A DNA stretch of 64,000 nt. Source: Roseobacter sp. Lineage in GTDB: Bacteria > Pseudomonadota > Alphaproteobacteria > Rhodobacterales > Rhodobacteraceae. A program made the position numbers and the translations under genes. Positions within the stretch are counted from its first letter, which is position 1. Each line of letters starts with the position of its first letter. The stretch is from NCBI GenBank assembly GCA_002731875.1, contig PCCY01000028.1, forward strand, positions 1 to 64,000, read 5' to 3'. Below the pieces are notes generated by a model that was not told the origin of the DNA, made no database searches, and saw only the letters and a list, made by a program, of their open reading frames with translations. This document shows positions 29,454 through 40,644 of the stretch, one piece after another.

Positions 29454-30725
29454 GTTCTTGTGCCGCCGCACGACACTGCCGGGGCGCCCAGGCAAGCTAA
29501 GCGTCGCATCAGACCGTGGGCCACGTGCGATAACTTTGCCATTGGCGATAACGCACAGACGGTTGGCCCGCAGGCGCAGCGCTTCGATGGGGTCACCGGC
29601 GTCCAGCACCACCAGCGACGCCTTCGCCCCTACGTGAAGACCATAGTCGTGCAGCCCCATCGTGCGCGCATTGGCGTTGGTGACCATGTCGAAACATGTA
29701 CGCATTTCATCCGGGCTGGTCATTTGCGCCACGTGCAGCCCCATGAACGCCACGTCGAGCATGTCAGCCGTACCCAATGAATACCACGGGTCAAGAACGC
29801 AGTCCTGCCCCCAGCCGACGTTGATCCCCATCGCCAGCATTTCCTTGACCCTCGTCAACCCGCGGCGCTTGGGGAATGTATCGTGACGCCCCTGTAAAAC
29901 GATGTTGATCAGGGGGTTTGGAACAACGTTGATCTGTGCTTCGGCAATCAACGGCAACAGCTTGGACACGTAATAATTATCCATCGAATGCATGGATGTC
30001 AGGTGTGACCCCGTAACCCGACCGTGCAGCCCCAGGCGCGAGGTTTCAGCCGCCAGAGTTTCAATGTGGCGCGACAAAGGGTCATCGCTTTCGTCGCAAT
30101 GCATATCAACCATAAGGCCACGGGCTTCGGCGATTTCGCACAGTTCGCGCACCGATGCCGCACCGTCAGCCATTGTGCGCTCAAAATGCGGGATACCGCC
30201 CACGACGTCGACGCCCATATCCAACGCACGGATGGTATTGTCGCGCGCGGTCGGATCACGATAGAATCCGTCTTGCGGAAACGCCACCAACTGCAAGTCG
30301 ATATAATCGCTTACCTGCTCGCGAACGTGTAGCAGCGCCTCGACCCCCAAAAGCCGGTCATCGCAGGTGTCGACATGCGACCGTATCGCCAACAGCCCCA
30401 TGGATGCCGCCCAATCGCAATAATCCAGCGCTCTTGCGACGACCTCATCCTGGGTCATCACCTGTTTCAGTTCGCCCCACAGGCCGATCCCTTCCAGCAA
30501 CGTACCCGATGCGTTGATACGGGGCGTGCCATAGGACAGGGTAGCATCCATGTGAAAATGCGGATCGACAAACGGCGGGCTGACCAGATCACCGCCGGCA
30601 TCAATGACTTCAGCGGCCTCAGCATCGCCGAGCGCGTCAATAGCGCGGATCTTGCCGCCAGACATGCCAATATCGGCCACGCGCCCGTCGGGTAGCGTCC
30701 CCCCCTTGACGATCAGGTCAAACAT
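29445..30725 (-). CDS. Amidohydrolase family protein (cytosine deaminase-like)
   Basis: FVDPHFHMDATLSYG, RSHVDTCD, VDMHCDESDDP, GWGQDCVLDPWY. Confidence 0.85.
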   Translation of the reverse strand: MFDLIVKGGTLPDGRVADIGMSGGKIRAIDALGDAEAAEVIDAGGDLVSPPFVDPHFHMDATLSYGTPRINASGTLLEGIGLWGELKQVMTQDEVVARALDYCDWAASMGLLAIRSHVDTCDDRLLGVEALLHVREQVSDYIDLQLVAFPQDGFYRDPTARDNTIRALDMGVDVVGGIPHFERTMADGAASVRELCEIAEARGLMVDMHCDESDDPLSRHIETLAAETSRLGLHGRVTGSHLTSMHSMDNYYVSKLLPLIAEAQINVVPNPLINIVLQGRHDTFPKRRGLTRVKEMLAMGINVGWGQDCVLDPWYSLGTADMLDVAFMGLHVAQMTSPDEMRTCFDMVTNANARTMGLHDYGLHVGAKASLVVLDAGDPIEALRLRANRLCVIANGKVIARGPRSDATLSLPGRPGSVVRRHKNSV

Positions 30726-31669
30726 CAGCGCTCTCCTTTGTTGAACGGTATCATCAGGGCCGCAGGAACCTGTGCGCGGCGCGACACAAGAATCAAAGCG
30801 ACAATCGACAGAATATACGGTGTCATCAGAAATATCTGATATGGGATATCGGCACCAAGGCTGGTTTGCTGGACCCGGATCTGCAACGCATCGAAACCGG
30901 CAAACAACACCGCGCCGAGCAGCGCCTTGCCGGGTTTCCACGACCCGAATACCACCAACGCAATCGCCACCCAACCCCGGCCATTCACCATTTCGAAAAA
31001 GAAACTGTCAAACGCCGACATGGTTAAAAATGCGCCCCCCATCGCCATGAAGCCGCTGCCGACAATCACCGCGCCCATGCGGATGCCCGTAACAGAAAGC
31101 CCCTGCGCGGCCACCGCCGCGGGGCTTTCGCCGGCGGCGCGCACCGCCAGCCCCAACGGGGTGCGGTACAGCATGATGCCGGTCGCCGCGACCAATGCAA
31201 ACGCCAGATAGGTAAACGGGGTCTGCGAGAACAAGGCCTGTCCCAGCACCGGAATGTCGGACAGGATCGGGATCTCGTAGGCTTGGAACGCGGCGATCTT
31301 GGGCGGGCTGGTTACCTGCGGCAACGCAAGCCGATACGCAAAATAGGTCGATGATGTCGCAAGCAGGGTCACACCCAGGCCCACCACGTGCTGCGATAGC
31401 CCGAACGGCACCGTCAAGGCGGCATGCAGCAACCCAAACAGCATCCCCACCACCATCGCCACCGCGACGCCCATCCATAGCCCGGTACCGGAATACACCG
31501 CCATCCAACCCGCGAATGCGCCCGCCACCATGATCCCTTCGATGCCGAGGTTCAAAACCCCGGCGCGTTCGCAGATTAATTCGCCCATGGTTGCGAGGAT
31601 AAGCGGTGTGGCTATGCGGATGACCGCCGCCCAAAAGCTGGCGGAAATGAGGATATCGACGATTTCCAT
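30725..31669 (-). CDS. ABC transporter permease (BMP-type nucleoside/purine uptake)
   Basis: GELICERAGVLNLGIEGIMVAGAFAGW. Confidence 0.9.
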   Translation of the reverse strand: MEIVDILISASFWAAVIRIATPLILATMGELICERAGVLNLGIEGIMVAGAFAGWMAVYSGTGLWMGVAVAMVVGMLFGLLHAALTVPFGLSQHVVGLGVTLLATSSTYFAYRLALPQVTSPPKIAAFQAYEIPILSDIPVLGQALFSQTPFTYLAFALVAATGIMLYRTPLGLAVRAAGESPAAVAAQGLSVTGIRMGAVIVGSGFMAMGGAFLTMSAFDSFFFEMVNGRGWVAIALVVFGSWKPGKALLGAVLFAGFDALQIRVQQTSLGADIPYQIFLMTPYILSIVALILVSRRAQVPAALMIPFNKGER

Positions 31670-32718
31670 TATTCTCTCCGCACCCGAAATCGCGTCAGCA
31701 TGATTGCAAGCACCATCAGCAACAGCGCCGTTGCCAGCATCATGTCAGCAAGGTAGGTCGGCACCGCGGCGGCGCGGCTCATGCTGTCGGCTCCTACGAA
31801 GATACCGGCCACGAACATCGCGGTAACGATCACCCCCAAGGGATTTAGCAGCGCCAGCATCGCGACGATAATGCCGGTGTAGCCAAACCCCGGAGACAGA
31901 TCGAGCGTCAGACTGCCCTTCAGCCCCGCCACTTCGCTGAACCCCGCCAGGGCCGCAAGTCCACCCGATAGCAAGGCCGTCTTGACCAGAACCCTGTTCA
32001 CCGGGATGCCCGCGAAAGCCGCCGCCGCGCGGTTCAGCCCCACGGCGCGCATTTCATAGCCTAAAGTGCTGCGCGTCTGGATCACCCACACCGCCACGGC
32101 ACAAAGGATCGCCAAGCCGAACCCCCAATGCAGTCTCAGTCCTTCAAACATCCGCGGCAAGCGCGCGTCCGCAATCAACCGCGCCGACTTGGGCCACCCC
32201 ATTCCCATCGGGTCTTTTAACGGCCCCTCAAGCAACATCGAGATGAACAGTAAGAAAATGAAATTTAGCAACAAAGTGGTCACGACTTCGTCTACACCGA
32301 AACGGGTTTTCAAGATTGCAGGGACCAGCAGAACCAGCGCCCCGGCCAGAACAGCACCGAGCGCCAGCGTCGGGATCAATGCGAAACCGGGCCAGGGTAA
32401 GGCACCCGTCCCCAATACAACAGTCACAAGCGCACCCGCATATAATTGTGCCTCGGCCCCGATATTCCAAAACCGGGCACGAAACGCGACCGCAACAGCG
32501 AGGCCGGTGAAAATCAGTGGCGTTGCCCTGTTCAGCGTTTCCAGCAGGGCGAACTTCGTTCCGAAGGCCCCTTTGATGATCAAACCCAGCACCGCAAAAG
32601 GATCTGCGCCCGCGATCATTGCAAGTAACGAAGCAATCACCACGGTTGCCGCAATGGCCAGTGCCGGCGGGACGACGCTGCGCGCAAACGAAGGGTTGGC
32701 GATCGGTTCAAGACGCAT
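31669..32718 (-). CDS. ABC transporter permease (BMP-type)
   Basis: NIGAEAQLYAGAL, GPLKDPMGMGWPKSARL, multi-TM. Confidence 0.9.
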   Translation of the reverse strand: MRLEPIANPSFARSVVPPALAIAATVVIASLLAMIAGADPFAVLGLIIKGAFGTKFALLETLNRATPLIFTGLAVAVAFRARFWNIGAEAQLYAGALVTVVLGTGALPWPGFALIPTLALGAVLAGALVLLVPAILKTRFGVDEVVTTLLLNFIFLLFISMLLEGPLKDPMGMGWPKSARLIADARLPRMFEGLRLHWGFGLAILCAVAVWVIQTRSTLGYEMRAVGLNRAAAAFAGIPVNRVLVKTALLSGGLAALAGFSEVAGLKGSLTLDLSPGFGYTGIIVAMLALLNPLGVIVTAMFVAGIFVGADSMSRAAAVPTYLADMMLATALLLMVLAIMLTRFRVRRE

Positions 32719-34249
32719 GTGTCACCTGTTCGTCAAACCCTTGCCCTGCCATCCAGCCGCCCAGTTCGGATGGCGATTTGGTACCGCGAAGAAACTCCGG
32801 CGATAAGCGCCCCCCTGAAATGACATGAATGACATCTGACAGCCGCATGATTTCGTCCAAATCTTCGGATATCAGCAACACCGCCGCGCCACGATCGCGT
32901 GCAGCCAGAAGTTGGCTATGCACATAATTCACCGCTCCGATATCAAGACCACGCACCGGCTGATTGGCAAGGACGATATCAGGTGCCGCTTCAAGCACGC
33001 GACCGAGTATCAGCTTTTGCATGTTGCCGCCGGAAAGCAGCCTGATACGGGTGTCTGGACCCGGACAACGAACATCGTATTTATCAATTATATCAACGGC
33101 AAAGGCGCGGGCTTTCTTCCAGTACATCCACCCAGATTTGCTGAAGTCATCCGAGTTGTAGCATTCGAGAATAGCATTTTCAGTGAGACTGAAATCCGCG
33201 ATTGTACCGGTCTTGTGCCGATCTTCGGGAATGCGGGCGATGCCCTTGTTGACCGCATCGCGGGCAGACCAGTTTTTCACGGGGTCCCCATGGTGTTCAA
33301 TCGTCCCTTCGGCAGGTGTGCACAGACCTGCCACCAGATCAGCCAGTGCAGCCTGCCCATTGCCCGACACACCGGCCAGCCCCACAATCTGCCCCGCTTT
33401 CAGGTTCAGCGAAACCCGTTTGAGACCAGGTATGCTTCCTATGTTTGGGGTGCTGACATTTTTTATTGAAAACAGGTCTCTACCAGGTGTAGCGACGGCG
33501 ATATCGGGGGCGACCGCACCGGTTCCCATCATCAAGGTTGCCAGCGCTTCCTTATCGGTGTCGGCTGTATCAACCTCGGCGACCAGCTTGCCGTGGCGCA
33601 ACACGGATACGCGGTCTGAGATAGCCATGACCTCGTGTAGTTTGTGCGAAATGAAAACAATCGATAAACCATTCGCAATTGCAAGCCGGAGCGTTGCAAA
33701 CAGATCGTCAGTCTCTTGCGGCGTCAGCACCGCTGTCGGTTCGTCCAAGATCAAAATCTTGACGTCGCGGTACAACGCCTTGAGGATCTCAACGCGTTGA
33801 CGCTCTCCGACCGTCAGGTTGGCGACGCGGGCTTCAAGGTCCACTTTAAGATTAAAATCGTCTGATATCTTTTTGATTTTTTTAGTTATTTCAGAGTTTT
33901 TCATGCTAAGCGCGAACAACGGCTGCGCCCCGAGAGAGATGTTTTCCTTAACCGTCATGTTATCGGCAAGAGTGAAATGCTGATGTACCATTCCCACACC
34001 CGCATCCAGCGCAGCGCGCGAATTCCCCGGAGGCAGGACACGTCCGAAAACCTCTACCGTTCCGCTGTCCGCCGTGTACTGGCCGAACAGGATATTCATC
34101 AAGGTGGTCTTGCCCGCGCCGTTTTCACCCAGCAGGGCGACGACCTCACCACGACGCAAAGACAAGCTGATTGCATCGTTTGCAATCAGCTTGCCAAAGC
34201 GCTTGGTAATGGCATCGAGACGAAGAACAACGTCCGCTGTGTCTCGCAT
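32708..34249 (-). CDS. ABC transporter ATP-binding protein, duplicated cassette
   Basis: GENGAGKTTLMNILFG, LILDEPTAVLTPQE; second half LLSGGNMQKLILGR. Confidence 0.93.
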   Translation of the reverse strand: MRDTADVVLRLDAITKRFGKLIANDAISLSLRRGEVVALLGENGAGKTTLMNILFGQYTADSGTVEVFGRVLPPGNSRAALDAGVGMVHQHFTLADNMTVKENISLGAQPLFALSMKNSEITKKIKKISDDFNLKVDLEARVANLTVGERQRVEILKALYRDVKILILDEPTAVLTPQETDDLFATLRLAIANGLSIVFISHKLHEVMAISDRVSVLRHGKLVAEVDTADTDKEALATLMMGTGAVAPDIAVATPGRDLFSIKNVSTPNIGSIPGLKRVSLNLKAGQIVGLAGVSGNGQAALADLVAGLCTPAEGTIEHHGDPVKNWSARDAVNKGIARIPEDRHKTGTIADFSLTENAILECYNSDDFSKSGWMYWKKARAFAVDIIDKYDVRCPGPDTRIRLLSGGNMQKLILGRVLEAAPDIVLANQPVRGLDIGAVNYVHSQLLAARDRGAAVLLISEDLDEIMRLSDVIHVISGGRLSPEFLRGTKSPSELGGWMAGQGFDEQVTHAS

Positions 34250-34253
34250 CGGG

Positions 34254-35270
34254 TTAGGACGATGCAGGTTCAGCGTCGTTGATCTCGACCGTGTAATCAC
34301 CTGACATGATCTCGGCCTCGCGTTTTTTGACCAGATCCATCGCTTCGGCCGGAATCTTTCCGTCAAAGGTACCCAGCGGGGCCAGTACATTGCCCCCTTC
34401 ATTCATGAACGAATAGACGCCGTAGTCAGCAGCTTTGAAAGTACCCGCTTTTACTTCGGCAATTGCCTTGTCCAGGGTAGGTTCAAAATTCCAGATCGCC
34501 GACGCCACGACGGTTTCGGGATATTCGCTTTGCGTGTCGATGACGTTACCGATCGCCAGCACCCCTTTTTCCTTGGCGGCATCAGACACACCAAACCGTT
34601 CAGCATAAAGCATGTCAGCGCCGTTTTCGACCATCGCGAACGCCGTTTCCTTGGCTTTCGGCGGATCGAACCAAGAGCCGATGAAGCTGACCTGGAACTT
34701 GATGTCAGGGTTCATCTCTTTCGCCCCCGCCATGAACGCATTCATCAACCGGTTCACCTCGGGGATAGGAAAGCCGCCGACCATGCCGATATTGCCGGTC
34801 TTGCTCATCGATCCGGCGATAATGCCAGACAGGTACGATGCGTCCTGAATGTAGTTGTCAAACACGGCAAAATTCGGCAACGCGGCGTCTTCTTTAAAGC
34901 TCGACCCCATGAGGAAAGCCACCTCAGGATACTCCGCAGCGACTTCGCGTGCTTCTGCTTCCGCACCAAAAACTTCGCCCACAATCAGCTTGTTACCCGC
35001 TTCCGCATATTCCCGCAGCACGCGGGCGTAGTCGGTGTTACTGACGTTTTCAGAATAGACGTAAGCAATGTCGCCGCGCTCCTGGGCTGTCATCGCTGCC
35101 TTGTGAATCCGGCTGACCCACTGCTGTTCTACCGGCACGGTATAAACCCCAGCAACCTTGATTGGTTCAGCGGCCAGTACGGCGGAACCGAACGCAGTCG
35201 CAAGCAGCGCTGTAGTGGCAGTTGTCGCCAGAAAGCGGCGTCTGTTGATAGAACCTTGAAGAATTTTCAT
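34254..35270 (-). CDS. BMP family ABC transporter substrate-binding protein
   Basis: Signal peptide; VAGVYTVPVEQQWVSRIHKAA, GNIGMVGGFPIPEVNRLMNAFMAGAKEMNP. Confidence 0.92.
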   Translation of the reverse strand: MKILQGSINRRRFLATTATTALLATAFGSAVLAAEPIKVAGVYTVPVEQQWVSRIHKAAMTAQERGDIAYVYSENVSNTDYARVLREYAEAGNKLIVGEVFGAEAEAREVAAEYPEVAFLMGSSFKEDAALPNFAVFDNYIQDASYLSGIIAGSMSKTGNIGMVGGFPIPEVNRLMNAFMAGAKEMNPDIKFQVSFIGSWFDPPKAKETAFAMVENGADMLYAERFGVSDAAKEKGVLAIGNVIDTQSEYPETVVASAIWNFEPTLDKAIAEVKAGTFKAADYGVYSFMNEGGNVLAPLGTFDGKIPAEAMDLVKKREAEIMSGDYTVEINDAEPASS

Positions 35271-35557
35271 GTTTTTCGACCCCCTTATTGATTGTTATTG
35301 ACCATAACGTGCTTTGATTTACCGCAACGGGTCAAGCTGTCTTTTACCAAATGGTCAAGATACAGGACTCTTGACGCTCAACTGGCAGTGCCGCTTGGAA
35401 TAGCGCATAAGTTTTAATCACACCGGGGTTTATTCCTATGTCCCTGATAAATCAACACTAAGACAGGCATTTTGCCCATGATTGCCCCCGACACCGGTCG
35501 CTGATGTGGCTCTTCTGGAACAGCCCCCAGAGGGTGGCGTATCCCCCAGCATCGCGC

Positions 35558-35586
35558 AAAAAAAAGGAGAGCCGAGGCTCTCCCTT
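35558..35586 (-). terminator. Intrinsic terminator downstream of nrdJ
   Basis: Minus strand GGAGAGCCTCGGCTCTCC followed by TTTTTTTT. Confidence 0.9.
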
Positions 35587-35714
35587 GAGGTTTCACTATT
35601 CAGGCCAGATATTGTTATCTGCTCGATATTGTCGTCGCCTGCGGCCAAAATAGCGTCAAAGGGCGAGCGCACCCGCCCCGTGTAAGGTGCCCGACCCGAA
35701 AGCCGGGCGTGTTG

Positions 35715-38700
35715 TCAGCTACAACCCGAAGTCCCGCCACAGGTGTTGCACTTCATGCATGTACCGTTGCGCACCAGCGTGTAGTTACCACATTCCCCGC
35801 ACGCTTCGCCCTCATAGCCCTGCATCTTGGCCTTGGTACGGGCATCAATGCCGACTGATCCACTGGACACCGCGGTAGACGACCCGATCGCCGCCGCGAC
35901 CGCTTGCGATGCCATCTGAGGGGCGATTTTCTCGAGGGTGGCGAGGTTGCTGTCGCCCTGCCCGCCCTGAAGCAACACCAGCTCTTGCGGCATGCGATTG
36001 CGCAAGTAACCCGTCGAGCTGATCTGCTTCAACACTTCCAGCGAACGGGTGGCAGCAGTTTCGGAGATCTCTGCGACGTTACGGACGCCGTCTTCTTCAC
36101 CACGGCCAATGCTGTCGAACGATGCGCCTTCGGGCTGCACATGCGCCAGATCGGTGCGGTCAAGATAGGACACGGCCAGTTCGCGGAAGATATAGTCAAG
36201 GATGGACGTTGCATTCTTGATACTGTCGTTGCCCTGCACCATGCCAGCCGGTTCAAACTTGGTGAAGGTGAACGCGTCGACGAATTCCTCGAGCGGCACG
36301 CCGTATTGCAGGCCCACGGACACCGCGATGGCAAAGTTGTTCATCATCGCCCGGAAGCCCGCGCCTTCCTTGTGCATGTCGATGAAAATCTCACCCAGCT
36401 TGCCTTCTTCGTATTCGCCGGTACGCAGATAGACCTTGTGGCCGCCAACGATCGCCTTTTGGGTATAGCCCTTGCGGCGCTGAGGCATCTTTTCGCGGTG
36501 CGATTTGACGATCTCTTTGACGATGACCTTCTCGACGATCTTTTCAGCCAGAACCACGGCCTTGTCGTGGATGCTGCCCTGTTCAAGAGTTTCAGCTGCT
36601 TCATCGTCATCTTCAACCAAAGCAGAGGCCAAAGGCTGCGACAATTTCGATCCGTCGCGGTACAAAGCGTTGGCTTTGACACCTAATGACCACGAAAGTT
36701 CATAGGCCTTCTGGCAGTCTTCGATCGTCGCGTCATTCGGCATGTTGATCGTCTTGGAGATAGCCCCCGAGATGAACGACTGTGCGGCGGCCATCATGTA
36801 GATGTGGCTGTTCACCGACAGATACCGCTTACCTTTTTTACCGCACGGGTTGGCGCAGTCAAAGATGCTGTAGTGCTCTTGCTTGAGGTGCGGCGCGCCT
36901 TCCAGCGTCATCGTGCCACAAACGTGGTCGTTTGCCGCGTTGATGTCCTTCTTGGAAAAGCCCAGCGACTTCAACAGGTCGAACGTGGGGTCGTTAAGCT
37001 TGTCAGCCGGGATACCCAACACCTGAGTGCAGAATTCCTCGCCGAGGGTCCATTGGTTGAAGACGAACCGGATATCGAACGCTTGCGCCAGTGCAGCGTC
37101 GACTTTTGCCAATTCATTGGCACCAAAGCCGTGGCCGACCAATGTGGTATGGTTGATGCCCGGTGCATTGCCGATAGACCCGTGTCCAACCGCATAGGCG
37201 ACGATCTCTTCGATCTGAGCCGAGCCATACCCAAGCTTTTCCAAAGCGGCGGGAACGGATTGGTTTATGATCTTGAAGTATCCGCCACCGGCAAGCTTCT
37301 TGAACTTCACCAGCGCAAAATCAGGCTCGATTCCCGTGGTGTCACAATCCATGACCAGCCCGATGGTACCGGTCGGCGCGATAACCGAAACCTGTGCGTT
37401 GCGATAGCCGTGCAGTTCACCAAGGCGCAAAGCTTCGTCCCACGTGGTCGTTGCGACCTTGATCAGATCGCCCTGTGGACAACTGGCGTGATCCAGAGGA
37501 ACAGGCTTTACCGCCAGGGCTTCATAGCCATCGGATTTCCCATAGGCTGCGTTGCGATGGTTGCGGATGACGCGCAGCATGTGGTCGGCGTTCTTGGCGT
37601 GGCCCGGGAAGGCCCCCAATTCACCCGCCATTTCGGCGGACGTGGCATAGGAGACACCGGTCATGATCGCAGTCAGGGCACCACAAAGCGCGCGGCCTTC
37701 ATCACTGTCATAGCTAAAGCCCATGTTCATCAGCAGACCGCCGATGTTGGCATAGCCCAGACCCAATGTGCGGAAGTCATAGGACCGCTGCGCGATTTCC
37801 TTGGACGGGAACTGCGCCATCATCACCGAGATTTCGAGCGTTACGGTCCACAGACGGCTGGCGTGCATATAGTCTTCGACCATGAACGCGCCATCCTTGA
37901 GGAAGGTCAGCAGGTTCATCGACGCAAGGTTACAGGCCGTGTCGTCAAGGAACATGTATTCGGAACAAGGGTTTGACCCACGGATCGCACCGTCCTCGGG
38001 GCATGTGTGCCATTCGTTTACCGTATCGTGGTACTGGATGCCGGGGTCGGCACAGGCCCATGCGGCGTGGCCAACCTGGTCCCACAGATCACGGGCACGA
38101 ATGGTTTTCGACACGCGCCCTGTGGTGCGGTCCAGCAATTCCCAATCCGCGTCTTTTTCGACGGCATGCAGGAACGCGTTGGTCACCCGGATTGAGTTGT
38201 TTGAGTTCTGGCCCGAGACCGAGGAATAGGCTTCGGAATCCCAGTCTGTGTCATAGGTCGGAAATTCAATCGAGGTGTGGCCCTGCTTGGCATAATCCAG
38301 CACACGCTTGACGTAAGTCTCGGGGATTGCGCATTTTTTTGCATCCTTGATCGCGGCCTTCAGCTGGTCGTTCTTGGCGGGATCATAGGCGTCGGCCTCT
38401 GCGCCGTCCCATGCCTTGATCGCGGCGAACAGCTTGTTCAGCTCGCGTTCATGCATCTTGGAACCCGCCACGATCGACGCGACCTTTTGTTCTTCGATGA
38501 CCTTCCAGTTAATGAAATCCTCGATATCGGGGTGGTCCGCATCGACGATGACCATCTTGGCCGCGCGCCGTGTGGTACCGCCCGATTTGATGGCACCGGC
38601 AGCTCGGTCACCGATCTTGAGAAACCCCATCAGGCCCGAAGATTTACCGCCCCCCGACAGGCTTTCGCCCGCGGCGCGCAGGCTGGAGAAGTTGGTGCCG

Positions 38701-39368
38701 GTACCGGAACCGTATTTGAACAGGCGGGCTTCGCGGACCCAGAGATCCATGATGCCGCCATCGCTGACCAGATCATCCGCGACAGATTGAATGAAACATG
38801 CGTGTGGTTGCGGATGCTCATACGATGACGTGGAGCGGGTTAGTTCGCCGGTCTTGTAGTCGACGTAATAATGGCCCTGCGCCGGCCCGTCGATCCCGTA
38901 TGCCCAGTGCAGACCGGTGTTGAACCACTGGGGGCTGTTGGGTGCGCCGCTCTGCGAGGCGAGGATATAACGCATTTCGTCGTAGTAAGCCTGGGCGTCA
39001 GCTTCGGTGGTGAAATAGCCCCCCTTCCAGCCCCAATAGGCCCAGGCACCGGCCAAGCGGTCGAACACCTGCTTGGATGACGTTTCGCCGCCCATGGTGG
39101 CACCGTCTGCGGGTACAGAACGCCACAGGAATTCCGGGACACCCTTTTCCTTTACCTTCTTGGTCGCCGACGGCACGCCCGCTTTGCGAAAGTATTTCTG
39201 AGCGATCACATCCGATGCGACCTGGCTCCAGCTTGAAGGCACTTCGACGTTATCGAGATGAAAAACCACCGATCCATCCGGGTTGCGGATTTCAGAGATC
39301 GTGCTGACAAAATCAAGATCTGCATAAGCATCTTGTCCGGAAGTGGTAAATTTTCTTTCGATCTTCAT
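35715..39368 (-). CDS. nrdJ: Vitamin B12-dependent (class II) ribonucleotide reductase
   Basis: Around 1217 aa; [42 protein letters not shown]-terminal [28 protein letters not shown]. Confidence 0.96.
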   Translation of the reverse strand: MKIERKFTTSGQDAYADLDFVSTISEIRNPDGSVVFHLDNVEVPSSWSQVASDVIAQKYFRKAGVPSATKKVKEKGVPEFLWRSVPADGATMGGETSSKQVFDRLAGAWAYWGWKGGYFTTEADAQAYYDEMRYILASQSGAPNSPQWFNTGLHWAYGIDGPAQGHYYVDYKTGELTRSTSSYEHPQPHACFIQSVADDLVSDGGIMDLWVREARLFKYGSGTGTNFSSLRAAGESLSGGGKSSGLMGFLKIGDRAAGAIKSGGTTRRAAKMVIVDADHPDIEDFINWKVIEEQKVASIVAGSKMHERELNKLFAAIKAWDGAEADAYDPAKNDQLKAAIKDAKKCAIPETYVKRVLDYAKQGHTSIEFPTYDTDWDSEAYSSVSGQNSNNSIRVTNAFLHAVEKDADWELLDRTTGRVSKTIRARDLWDQVGHAAWACADPGIQYHDTVNEWHTCPEDGAIRGSNPCSEYMFLDDTACNLASMNLLTFLKDGAFMVEDYMHASRLWTVTLEISVMMAQFPSKEIAQRSYDFRTLGLGYANIGGLLMNMGFSYDSDEGRALCGALTAIMTGVSYATSAEMAGELGAFPGHAKNADHMLRVIRNHRNAAYGKSDGYEALAVKPVPLDHASCPQGDLIKVATTTWDEALRLGELHGYRNAQVSVIAPTGTIGLVMDCDTTGIEPDFALVKFKKLAGGGYFKIINQSVPAALEKLGYGSAQIEEIVAYAVGHGSIGNAPGINHTTLVGHGFGANELAKVDAALAQAFDIRFVFNQWTLGEEFCTQVLGIPADKLNDPTFDLLKSLGFSKKDINAANDHVCGTMTLEGAPHLKQEHYSIFDCANPCGKKGKRYLSVNSHIYMMAAAQSFISGAISKTINMPNDATIEDCQKAYELSWSLGVKANALYRDGSKLSQPLASALVEDDDEAAETLEQGSIHDKAVVLAEKIVEKVIVKEIVKSHREKMPQRRKGYTQKAIVGGHKVYLRTGEYEEGKLGEIFIDMHKEGAGFRAMMNNFAIAVSVGLQYGVPLEEFVDAFTFTKFEPAGMVQGNDSIKNATSILDYIFRELAVSYLDRTDLAHVQPEGASFDSIGRGEEDGVRNVAEISETAATRSLEVLKQISSTGYLRNRMPQELVLLQGGQGDSNLATLEKIAPQMASQAVAAAIGSSTAVSSGSVGIDARTKAKMQGYEGEACGECGNYTLVRNGTCMKCNTCGGTSGCS

Positions 39369-39553
39369 ATCAGCTGCCCCATTTGTTTTCAGCTCTTCAT
39401 AACAGTGGGCTACGTCTGGCCTCGCAGACCGCCCCGATGACGTCGACACACAGCGCCAAAAGGATCACCGGATCAGGTATCAATCTGAACTGTCCGACGC
39501 TCTGAAACACCGAGCCAGTTCTTGGTATCTGATGGTTCGCCCCGTAGCGCATC

Positions 39554-39600
39554 ACACTATATATAGTATCAACGCCGCCGACTTACACAAACTGACGTAT
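39554..39600. promoter_or_regulatory. Tandem NrdR-box-like sites upstream of nrdJ
   Basis: ACACTATATATAGTAT at 39554-39569 fits the NrdR consensus acaCwAtATaTwGtgt; degenerate ACACAAACTGACGTAT at 39585-39600, 31 bp start to start. Confidence 0.75.
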
Positions 39601-39747
39601 ATTCACTGCTTCGGTCAACGGCTTTATTCTCAAATTTTGGGAAGTTGGCGCTTGACCGATGCAGCATTTTTTGAGGCACGCGGGAAAGCGGTGATTCAAT
39701 CGCCTGATATACACAATGCACGGATTGGAAGCTGGGATTTATCCTGT

Positions 39748-39756
39748 TGTGGATAA
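39748..39756 (-). promoter_or_regulatory. DnaA-box sequence (TTATCCACA on the minus strand) upstream of nrdJ
   Basis: Plus-strand TGTGGATAA; 8/9 relatives at 39805 (ATATCCACA) and 39832 (TGGGGATAA). Confidence 0.5.
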
Positions 39757-39997
39757 GTCAACAAACTCGCGGGTTTAGATAGGTGGGTTGATGCGTTGGA
39801 CGAGATATCCACAATTTACCTCACAAGAGACTGGGGATAATCTTTGGTCGAAGCGCAACGAGAAAAAAATCTGCGACCCCAAGATGTAGTGCGCGAATTA
39901 TATGCAGAAGCTAAACTTGGATGCCATGAAAACACAGATATAGCGTTCTGATCCGCATAAATGCAGATCAGTAACACTATATGTGGTTGGTCTTAAA

Positions 39998-40074
39998 TGG
40001 TCGGGGCGAGAAGATTCGAACTTCCGACCCCCTGTACCCAAAACAGGTGCGCTACCAGGCTGCGCCACGCCCCG
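39998..40074 (-). tRNA. tRNA-Pro (UGG)
   Basis: CGGGGCG...CGCCCCG acceptor, anticodon loop TTTGGGT, encoded CCA. Confidence 0.96.
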
Positions 40075-40137
40075 ACTGCGGCCTCTTTAGCTAGAAGCGA
40101 TCTGATTGAAAAGCCCTAACTTCACGAAAATCGCAGA

Positions 40138-40644
40138 TTAACACGGCCAAGCAGGATTACGCCCCGCAAACGCCGGATGGCGCAGCTGCGTCCCCGGTGA
40201 AATTCCTATCCGCCGCGCCAGACCGCCGTTGATTTCCAACACACCAAGCAGGTTGTCCCCGCCCGGGATCGGCGTTTCGTCACCGGGAATGGCGTTTTCG
40301 TGAACACGCTGCACGACGCCCCTAGAATCAATGAAAAGCAGGTCGAGCGGGATCAGCGTGTTTCGCATCCAGAAGCTAAGTGTCTGAGGGCTGTCATAGA
40401 CAAACAGCATACCGGCGCTGCCGGGTAGGCTTTCACGGAACATCAGGCCACGGGCACGTTCGTCCGCATCATCAGCGATCTCGACCGAAAAACGGGCTTG
40501 CCCCCAATCGCCACGCAGGGAGACCGACTGTTGCTCGCACACCGCCGCCGCGACCGGAACGGCGAGCCAACTTGAAAGTATGAAACACGCTGAAAGGACT
40601 AGTTTTCGCCCTGCTCTGCATTTTGTATTGTTACGGTTTCCCAT
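40138..40644 (-). CDS. DUF192 domain-containing protein, secreted
   Basis: FSVEIADDADERARGLMFRESLPGSAGMLFVYDSPQTLSFWMRNTLIPLDLLFID; signal peptide. Confidence 0.9.
   Translation of the reverse strand: MGNRNNTKCRAGRKLVLSACFILSSWLAVPVAAAVCEQQSVSLRGDWGQARFSVEIADDADERARGLMFRESLPGSAGMLFVYDSPQTLSFWMRNTLIPLDLLFIDSRGVVQRVHENAIPGDETPIPGGDNLLGVLEINGGLARRIGISPGTQLRHPAFAGRNPAWPC

Noticed and set aside
39369-39530. Cobalamin riboswitch upstream of nrdJ
   Set aside because: Looked for the B12-box and conserved GCCACTG/GGGAA elements on the minus strand; no convincing arrangement found.
39973-39989. Third NrdR-like box (AACACTATATGTGGTT)
   Set aside because: Weaker match, about 400 bp from the tandem pair and adjacent to the tRNA 3' end; probably chance.
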